Origin: UBA11524 sp964464815 | GTDB lineage: Bacteria > Bacillota > Clostridia > Christensenellales > Aristaeellaceae | Direction: 5' to 3' | Assembly: GCA_964464815.1 (NCBI GenBank) | Contig: CAYXHF010000002.1 | Span: 68,113 to 132,112 of the forward strand | DNA: 64,000 nucleotides | Shown here: one piece after another, positions 1-9,800 of the stretch | Layout: each line of letters opens with the position of its first letter | How positions within the stretch are numbered: position 1 is the stretch's first letter | The notes under the pieces: generated by a model | Database searches by the model: none | What the model was told of the DNA's origin: nothing | The model's input: only the letters and a program-made list of their open reading frames with translations | Program-made: the position numbers and the translations under genes

Positions 1-741
1 GGAGTCATTCACAAAGACCTTCACAGTGTTCGCGCCGTCAAAAGTCAAACCAGTTTCCATATCATCAATGAATTCAAAGGTGTACGTGCTGTAGGCCGCA
101 AAGTTCGACGGCAACGTACCAGTCAGACGGAACGGTACCTGATCGCCAATGTCGTAGTCGGCAGAATCAATCCATTTCGTGGTCGCACCAGTGGTATCGT
201 TGGTGTCCTTGATTTTCTTAACCATAGAAGGCTTAGCGGCCTTCGGACTAATCGTAACATTACCCACAACCTTCACGATATACAGGGTGTAAGAGTCGTA
301 CTGGTCTTCCGTCAGAGAACCTGCCGCGTCGCGAATCATGTAGTAACCCGCGCAAACTTCCACCGACGGGACCGTGGTATTTTCATCAATCTTACCAATC
401 GTCTCGTAAGCCGGAGCGGCGTTCAGCAGATTGTCTGCGATATACTTCGACGTTTCCTTTTCGCTTTTCGTTGTCATTGCCTTCAGCGCGTCAAGGACGT
501 CGTCCGGCACCTTGGTCACGCTATTCTCTAGGTAGCCCTTACCATTTTTACCCCAAGTCACATTCGACAGTGTATCGCCCGACAAATCACCTTCGAAAAT
601 CTGGAGAATCTCGTAGGTATGGCCGTTGTCAGGCGCAGTGATGGTGTACTTCGTCGTCGTCGTCGTTTCCTCAGCCACGGCAATGCTTGCCATGCTCAGA
701 ACAAGCATCATGGCGAGGACGAAAGCTAACAGTTTCTTCAT
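1..741 (-). CDS. Pilin-like secreted protein, isopeptide-forming fimbrial type (3' part beyond window)
   Basis: The reading frame is open from the ATG at 741 to the window edge (247 codons), so the C-terminus is missing. An AAAAGGAGAG ribosome site lies just upstream. Residues 1-23 form a signal peptide (MKKLLAFVLAMMLVLSM, then AIAVAEE-like cleavage region). The body resembles the N-terminal domain of major pilins of sortase-assembled pili: a beta-rich segment, then VGNVTISPKAAKP, a possible counterpart of the pilin Lys motif, then a domain beginning MVKKIKDTND that resembles the fimbrial isopeptide D2 fold. It follows the giant adhesin in the same direction, 128 bp downstream, so it is probably part of the same surface-structure locus. 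The anchor motif and any sortase would lie left of the window. Pilin assignment is by family resemblance. Confidence 0.75.
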   Translation of the reverse strand, partial: MKKLLAFVLAMMLVLSMASIAVAEETTTTTKYTITAPDNGHTYEILQIFEGDLSGDTLSNVTWGKNGKGYLENSVTKVPDDVLDALKAMTTKSEKETSKYIADNLLNAAPAYETIGKIDENTTVPSVEVCAGYYMIRDAAGSLTEDQYDSYTLYIVKVVGNVTISPKAAKPSMVKKIKDTNDTTGATTKWIDSADYDIGDQVPFRLTGTLPSNFAAYSTYTFEFIDDMETGLTFDGANTVKVFVNDS

Positions 742-852
742 GGTTTTTCTCTCCTTTTTGTTTTGTCGCCTAGTGTAAGGATTCCTTGGTACACGTTTTA
801 TTTATACAAGGGCTTGCGCCCGAGTATACGATGAGAGAGACCCGCACCCGCG

Positions 853-883
853 GGGAGACTGCCGATTGCTCAGCAGTCTTCCC
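853..883 (-). terminator. Hairpin at the adhesin stop codon, before the pilin-like gene
   Basis: On the minus strand the arms GGGAAGACTGC and GCAGTCTCCC pair around a 10-nt loop, with one bulge. The adhesin stop codon lies inside the hairpin. No T-run follows, so it is more likely a partial attenuator or mRNA-stability element than a full terminator. It could set the ratio of giant adhesin to the downstream pilin-like protein. Confidence 0.45.
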
Positions 884-3800
884 TGCGGTGCTTGACCTGC
901 TGTCCCAGCAGGAAGGCCGCCGCTGCCATCAGCAGCAGACCGCCCGCCGTGTAGGGCAGCGTACCCATGCCGCCCGTTTCAGGCAGCGTGTAACGAATTG
1001 CTTCGTTGGTGATTTGGAACTCGCGATTCGACGTTGCATTGCCCGCAATGGGGTTCTGCGTGTTCGCCGTTGCGTCGGTTGCCTGCGTCCAGCCAGCACC
1101 CGGATTCGTTTCCTTCACGTAGTAGTAGTACGGTTCGCCATCTTGCTGGTATGCAGGCAAGTTCGACCACTTGTAGCTCCAGTAGATGTTCTTGTCCGCC
1201 GTCTGCGTCTGCTGACCCACCGTACCAATGGCCGTGCCGTTGTTTACGTTCTTCGCCACGACCTTATCAGTGTCGTAGGAAAGCGTCACCGTACCGATGA
1301 CCACATCGTCCTTGTGCGCTTGTTGCGCTCCTTCAACGTTCAAAGGTGCGTTGTACTTGGATTGCATCAGCGTCAGGGTGATGTCGGGCAGATTCGCCGG
1401 GTTCAGCGTGTTGCCATCCACGGCCAGCCAAACCTTCGTTACGTTGATGTCCGTAACAACGTTCGTCACCGTGATGGTGTTGTCGCCTGCAATGGATGTT
1501 TCCGGATTGACGTCCGATTTGTCCAGCGCTGCATGCACCGGTTGATATGCGTTGCCAACCGGGGTGACTTCCTGCACCGTGTACTTCCAAAGACCATTCG
1601 TTTGGTTGCTGGCATCGTACCAGTACTTCGGCAGGTAGCTCAGCTCGAAGCCTGCGCTTGTTATCGCGTCAGCCTCGATTTGCAGGCAAACGACCTTGTC
1701 ATCATTCACCGACACCGTGGTATTCTGCGCTGTCGCCTTTAGCTGCGCCGTGCTGATATCCATGTACGTTTCCAGCGTGCCGATTTTCGTTTCACCGTCT
1801 GCCTCGTACTTCTGGCGCATGACCGTGAAGTAGAGTGTCGTTACCGGCACGTTGATGGGCGTCTTCGGCGCATCAACCGTCACGAACTGCTTCACTACCT
1901 TGATGCTGGTCGGCGTGTTGGTGATGGTTGCGTTACCGCTGGTATCGCCAACATCCACGAATAGGCCGTTGTTAGAACCGCTGTACGCCACCGTGTAGCC
2001 CTTGCCTTCCATCTCGGTGACACGGTACTTCGCGTTCTTCGGCAAGCCGCTGAACGTGATTTTCCATTCAATCGGACCTTCTTCCGGAGGCGTCTCAACC
2101 TTACGTTTGATGTGGACGTAGACCTTGCCGTTCTCAACGAACAGTTCGCTCACCAACTCGTCATTCTTGCCCTGCAGCAGCGTTTTCGTCTGCCCCTTTA
2201 CGTCGGTAAAGCTTACTTTGGGTGCTGGCGAATCAGCACTCTCAATCACCGGCTGGTATGTGACGTTATTGCCCGTAGCATCATCTTCCACGTACTCCAG
2301 ATACAGGTACATGTCGAGCACTTCGCCACCCCGGAAGTTGGAATCCCACTTCTTGGTGATGGTGAATTTGTCCGGCGTGTTGGTGATGGTCAGGCTCTTG
2401 TCCGACGCACCTTCTGCCGTGGGCTTCGTGAGCGACAGCAGATAGTAGTATTCGGACGGTGCGTTGTCTTTGGGGAATTCCGTCAGCTTGTAGTTATTCA
2501 GGAACCCAGGCTTTAGCGTATACGATTTCTCATTTTCCAGGTAATCATCCAAGCTTGTCGGCATGCCAGACGGCAATGTGTAGATTGGCATGAAGCCGGT
2601 CAGCTCATTACCCTGCTCGTCGAATTCCTTGATGACACCTGTGTAGACCTTCAAATACGAGCCTGCCGTCGGATTATTATCCTCACCATACGCTAAGTTG
2701 AAGATGTCCTCATTCAGCGTACCCTGCCATTTACCGTTGGCATCCTTCGTCAGCGTGAGCGAATCATACCCTTCGTTTTCTTCCAGAATCCACTTTTTCG
2801 GTTCGGTGCTTGCATCGAACTTTGCATTTCGATAGAAGAAGCGCAGCTCCAGCGTATTCGGAATATTTTCTTCTTCAACACCACTCCATTCCTTCGTTAT
2901 GTCAAGTTCAATCTTGCCAGCAAAGAACTTGATGGTGTTAGTCAACACCAGGCTACTTGAAGTACCTGTGTTTGCATTGGGCGTCAGCACGTAACTCTGA
3001 CCAGACCGCACACAGGATTCAATCGCATTACCATTAGAACCGCTTACGCTCAATTCCCACTGGGTTCCGCCCGTCACCTGTCCTTCGTTTTCCGTCAGGA
3101 TGTAGCGGCAGTCGCACAACTTGCCATTAATGTACACTTGCTTCGGCAAGCCGTCAATGCGCTTGCTGCTGGCCGACTCATCCAAGGTCAGCGTCCACGT
3201 CACCGGTACACCATCTTTGGTGTTGGTCACCCAATCCGCTTCCAACGGTTCACCCGTTTCGGGGTTTTGCACGCCCGTATTCGTGTTGTACTGTTGGGTC
3301 AGCGTCAAGGTGATTTCCAGACCGTTAGGCCAGCTTATCGAGTTATTATCCTTGTCATGCCACATCTTTTCGAAGCTCAGTGCGAACGCATCCGGCAAGA
3401 CGTTATAAACGAAGATCCTAAACTCGGCCTCCGGGTCTGTAGCATAACTACCCTCCGGCGGAGTAATTGTCACACTCGGTTCGCCTTCTGTTGAATCTAC
3501 TCCCCAATTCCGATTAATGGAATCCCGATAAAACTCGACGTGCCAGCCAAAGTCGTTACCAGCATTGAGTGTCACTTCTGTCAACTGATACCGGCACTCA
3601 CGCCATGCACCTTCCACAAAGACTTTCCGTGCCAGTTCGGTAAACGTGTAACTCCGGTTGTCCCTATTGAGGCTTACCGTTTTCTTGCCCTTGTCGGCGA
3701 AGTTCGGATTCGTTACCCACGTTACCTCTCCGTCTACTGTCATCTTGTACTGCTGTATCAGTTCAAATGTTACAGTCTCAACCTGGCTCGGCCAGTCAAC

Positions 3801-6800
3801 CCCTGGTTTAGTGTTCTCCCAATACTTCGCCAGCGTGAAGTCGAAGGTCGGTTGCAACACATTCGTTACCGTCACCAGATTATAATTCGGCACAGTGGTA
3901 ATCAGTTTTGTCGGATCCACAATGCCAACTTGCCCAACTTGTGTGACAAACTCCCATACGTTAGCAGGCAAGAAGTTGGACCTCCAAGTGAGATCAGGCG
4001 CAGTACCATCGACGCCAGTTTCGACCAGCTTGTAGCGGCAATCATACCAATTGCCATTCACACAAACCTTCTTCGGCAGTTTCTCAAAGGTAACTTCATC
4101 ATCGTTGCTGCTCAAGGTGAGGCTATTGCTTTCCTGACCAGTACCGCCGTAGCGAACGACAACATCGTTTCCCTGTTCATCCTTCATCGGAATCCATTCG
4201 TCGCCAACTTTGTATTCCTGATAAATAGTGAACGTCACCGTTACCTTTTCGCCGGATCCGTCATTTTTCAGCGGCCAATCCAGAGGACGAGCATCGCTAG
4301 AAGAATTGTCATAATTCTTCCACTGCTTTTTCAGCCGCACGTCGAAGGTATCCGGCAGGGAGTTGGTGATGGTGATGGCAGCGTTTTCGAACTCCGGCGC
4401 CTTGTAATTCTCAAGCTGAAAAACGTAGTTCTCCCAGCCAAAGCTAGGCGCCTCACCCTTTTCAAAGTATCCACTGGGATCTTTCGGCAAACGATTCTCT
4501 GTGCTTACCACAAACGCTCCGTTTGTTTCCTCCACAACCTCGTACGTGAATGCCTTAATTGCTGTTCCAGCATTATAGGGGCCGTTTGCTTTCTCCACTT
4601 CCACCGTCACAAGGTTCGCAAATGAATGCGTCCAGTTGTTTTCAGAGGTCAGTATGATTGTCTCTTTAACAACCGGCTTACCTGTTTCCTTCCAGGTGCT
4701 GGTTGTCGCATCGTAGCTCCATTCCTGTTGCTTTAGATGCATCGTCACCGAACTGGGCATCTTGTCATTCGGCACGTCCTGCCAGTTCTTCTGGAGGCCA
4801 AAAGACATCTTCCGGACTTCTTGCAGGGTGTTTGTGACCGTGATTGTGATTTTGCCTGTGCCGTTGCTAATTGAGCCATTGTAGTCATAACTGGGCGTGT
4901 ATACATGATTTTCACCCCCAGGAACTACTCTATCATATGTCAGCTCTTCATCAACGTAGTAGATGTAGTAGACAGTATTGCCAGCCGTATCCTTTCCGGT
5001 TGCTTCAAGGCCATATACACCTGCATGCCACTCCGTTGTGCTATTTAGCGCAATTAGTTGGCTGTAGCTGGTATCCTGCCACTCGCTGTTGCGCAAAATT
5101 GCCCATTTTGCTTCATCCAGCGTCGCATAGTTTCCGGCAAATTGCAGATTGTTGTAATCCGCCTCCGGCACGGCATAGCGCTTCAGGTAAATGTTAACCG
5201 TCTGAGGACGCGCCGTATCCGACGCTTCAATGCCGTCTTCCCACTTCTTCTCGACGATAATGCCGAGTTTGAAGTTGGTCAGCGTCACATCCACAGGAGC
5301 AATCGGTTCGCCAGTGTTGTTGTCTACCTTTGGCTCGATGCCGTACAGGAAATAGTCTGACGGATTCGACGTCAGGCCACTGACGGAATACTTATTCTTC
5401 GTATCCTTTTCCTCAATCGTGTAGGTGTAGGCCGTACCCGTCCATATATCCTCGTTATTTTTGACGAGCTGGTACGTCAGCACATCCGTAATATTGAGTT
5501 TCCAGTTGTTGGCCTTGTAAACCGTCTGCCATTCGCCGTAGCTGACATTGGCCTTTTCCCAGGTTGCAGGCCCGTATCCCTCACCAACATCCTTCAGCGT
5601 CCACTCCTGCTTCACCAAGCGCACCTGCACGCTGTCCGGGATGGCATCGTCATCAAAGCCTTCCCAAGCCTTTGTCAGTGCGATGGTGATGTAGCCGGAC
5701 TTCATTTCCGGAACGTAGGTGTTAGTTAGCTTCAGGGTTTCACTCGTCGTGTAATCTCCGCCGAGTTCCGGTGCGTCATAGGTCACGGTGAAGTGATCCA
5801 GCGCCTCTTCCTCCACAAAGTAAACATAGACAAGCGCATTTCCATCCGCATCCACGCCCGTTGCTTCCAGCTTGGTGAATTCCATCTTCCAGTTGCCAGC
5901 CGCAACCATTTGCTGCGAATCGCTGTAGGTCGTGTCGAGGTAAGTCGACTGCCAGCCCTTCCACGTTTCCGCGGGAATCTTGTCATTCACCAATGCTGCA
6001 TCGTACACCGTCTGAGGCACAGCGGCACGCTTGAGCGTCACCGTCACGCTATCCGGATATTCCGGATTCTCCGGCATGTTCGCCCACGCCTTTTCGACGG
6101 TGATGTTCCGGCGCGCACGGGAGTTGGTCATGCTGATAACCAGCGAACCAGAGCCATCCACCGACTGCACGCCCTGCGGCACGCCCTGAATTCCCAAGCC
6201 CGCGAACAGCGACTTGAGTGCCTCACCCGACAGTGCCGAGAATGCGTCACGCGTCAGGTTGTTCGGATATTGTTCCGGGTACTTATCCTTATCGACAGTT
6301 TTTGCCAGCACATGGAACACCAGCAACGGACGTTCCGCGATTGCGGGCAATTCATACGGTGCGACAGCCTTCGTCTCCACAAGATAGTAGGCAGTATTGG
6401 GGCGCAAATCCTCACGTTGATCAGAAATGTAGTTGAAGTTGATTTTGCCATACGAATCTGCCACCAGGTTAAGGTCTTCTACCTTTGCAAAAGCGCCGTC
6501 TTCCCACTTGTACAGTTCAAACTCTGTGCCTTCCAGCAGAACATTGCCCTTGTCCGCGTCGCTCTTTTGAACGGACAGGATGTAGGAGGAGGTGATGTTT
6601 GCACTGTTAGCGCTTTCGATTTTTTTGTTCACCTTGATATTGCTTGACTCGTAGCTTGATGCGCCGGTAAGCTTGGCCTTGTTGCTCAACTCAGGGTAGA
6701 TGTTATTTAAGCTACCCAACGGATAATCCGAGGTGATGGTCATTTGGGCTTCATACTCAACAATCAGCGCCATGCCGTCTGGCACTTCAATGGTCAAGAC

Positions 6801-9800
6801 AACATTAGGCTTGTTGTTCACTGTTGTGTATTCAACCTTTGCCGACCATTTATCCCGGGACAATTTAGTGCCCTTTGTCAGTTTGCCATTCTTGTCCAGC
6901 TCTGGCTTGCCGTTTTCATCCACAACTGCCTGATAGACTACGATATCCTTTGTGTCCAAGGTCAGCTTTCGGAAATAGGATTTGTTGTCCGACGAACCAG
7001 TTGCATCATAGCTCATAGTGTCCGTCAACGTAAGCTGACTGCCACTTGGAATCAACAACTCTGCTCCCTGATTGACATCCAAGCTGTACTTGATCATCGG
7101 CGCATATTCGGAATTGTTTTCCAGTTTAACAAATTCCTTTGTCAACTCTTTATACTGCTTTGACAAATCCGTGTAGGTAAAATTCGTTTCCGTCTTGGCG
7201 GTGTTTCCAACCAAGCTATCATCAAATTTACCGGTAACGGTGTTGGTCACAGCATCCCAGGTGTAAGTACCGTTGTTCAGCGTGGCCGATTCCAATGCAT
7301 CATCGTCAAGCTTGCACACAACTGTTATTGTTGTCGTTCCTTCCGTACCTTTCCAAAGCGGGAGGTTTTCATCCTTCTTTTTAAGATAGAGCTTGAATGT
7401 TTCTTTGTGTGCCTCTGTATCAGCCGACACTTCCATTTTCAGCCACGATGAACCATCAGAATAGCTAACCTGATATCCTTCGCCACTCGTATTTGTTTCC
7501 CATTCATTCACATTTAACAATTTGAATGTTCCATCTGGCTGTCGTTCAAATATAGCCCCATTACCATACCGCACTTGGATTAGCTTCATATGGGGTGGTA
7601 ACGTATCCTCAAGTTCAACAGTATCATGTGGTTCGCCAGCACTGTACAAATTAATCTGCCAGACAATTTCCGTGTCTGTGCTTGCTAGTTGGCCATTGTT
7701 AGGACTGCTGAAGCTTTTTTCAATCCGTTTTTCTTCTTCTGTGGTAGTCGCCTCATACGTTGCCGTGGTCTCTCCATTCTTGTTCTTCGCTGTATTCCTC
7801 GCGTATTCCGAATTTTTTCGATCTTCCGAGAATTCAGCTGTCGAAGAATAGTCCATCTTCAACTTATACAGACCATCTGCTTCGTCAGTTGTTAACTGTA
7901 CCTCGCCCTTTGTGGTTTTGAATACAAAACCATAATATTTTGTGTCATCAGCTAAAGAACTTGTTGCACCTTTCCCATTTGTTTTATACAACGTCTCAAT
8001 CAAATGGGTCCACTTATTCTCTGTGATATAGGCGTATACGTATAATTCATACTCTGCGCCGGAGGACGGTTCTTCGTATAAATCGATAATATCACTTAAC
8101 TGTTCAATCATCGCCTCCATTTGTGCCTTTGTATAGTAGTGACGCTCGTGGTTAAGCGTATCATATGCGATAGAAATTTGATCACTGAATTCCAGCGCAT
8201 ACTTGCCCGAAGTCGGGAACTGATACGTGCTACTCCACGTCAGCGTGCTCTTGCCGTTTTCATCCGGTTCAAGCGCTGTTGTGGTTGAAGTCTTCGTGGC
8301 CGTGAACGAACCAAGTGTTTTGATGGTTTCTGTTTTGTATACAGTTTCTTCATCAAAACGAGCTTCATTTTTTACCTGATAGTCATTTTCTATTTGGTTA
8401 TGATGTGTCTGATATTTAATTTCAAATTTGCTTTCTGCCAGCACACCCAAGGTATCTTTATCCTTAAAGGTTAGCTTCGCCACGCCATCTTCGCCGACAG
8501 TAACATCAAAGTAGTTCTTGTAATTCTCAGCCGTGATGTTGACTTCAGTTCCGTCCTTTTGTGTCGCTTTGATGGAAACCATATGGCCATCTTCATTTGC
8601 GGAATCAAAAATCAGATTATTCTCAGCATCAACCAAGCTCGCCAACATACTATCAGTCAATGTTTTGTCAGCAATGTTTACATAATTCGAGTTCAACGTC
8701 AGCGTCCACTGAACATTTCCATCGCCTTTATAGCCACTGTTCTTTTTCAGTTGTTTTTCGGCTGTGATGTTGGTCTCTATGCTTACTTCTTTGTGTGTTT
8801 TATCCCACGCACTTCCACCATTATTGTCGGCCTCAATCTTGTTATTCGCCTTGGATGTCAATTTGCTGCCAAGCAATTCCTGATTATCCAGCGTATACTG
8901 ATAATTGATTGCCAGTTCCTTGCCGGCCTCCATTGGCGGAATCTGATAGGTCACATCTGTACCCGAAATTGTATAATGAATATGGAAACCCGTTGTTCCA
9001 CAAGTACAGGTGCCATCCATGGTCACAGGGGCAGAGTTCTCTACATATGTAACGGACTGGTTGATGTTGAACTTTTCACCAAATTTTATTGAAGTAATCT
9101 CCACACCCTTGAGTTTAATCGGTTCGCCAGTCTCGTCGGATGTAACCTCAACACTATCCTTCAGCGTAAACGACGTAACCATGCCAGTGTCAGTTGTAAC
9201 CTTCACTGTATAATCCAAGGTACCAGTCTGCAAATTCAAGGTACCGCCATTTTTTTCAACCGTCACGTTGTTGGTGATAGAATCACTTGTTCCATCCGGC
9301 TTAATCGTCACCTTGTGGCCCTCGTCACCCTTCACCCCTACTTCAATTTTGCCTTCCTCAGATTCTTTTTCCTTAATATCGTCCTTGGTAACTTTACCAT
9401 TCATCTTAAGATTGCCATGACTTAGATTATCTGGTTTTGAATCCATAGTATAAATTTCCATTCCACTGAAGTTCATTTTGTGAAGATATGTATCTTCAAT
9501 ATAGTCACGATAGGTTTGTGTGAACCAGATTTTCATTTGCCAAGTCTGACTATCTTTATCATATTCATATTTTGCCGTGTATGCTGGTGTTTTATCATTG
9601 TCTGGCCAGTTTTCATCATAACCAGTTATTTCAAAAGACTCCTCTTGAACAATCGGATTGAAGTTTTCCAAGGTGCATGTCCACGCACTTTTTTCATCCG
9701 TATGTTGAGAAATCCAGTATGCAGAAATGTCGAAATCCATTTGTAATGTATAGTTATATTGACCGTTATTATAGACCGCATTACCAGGCTGACCATTTTC

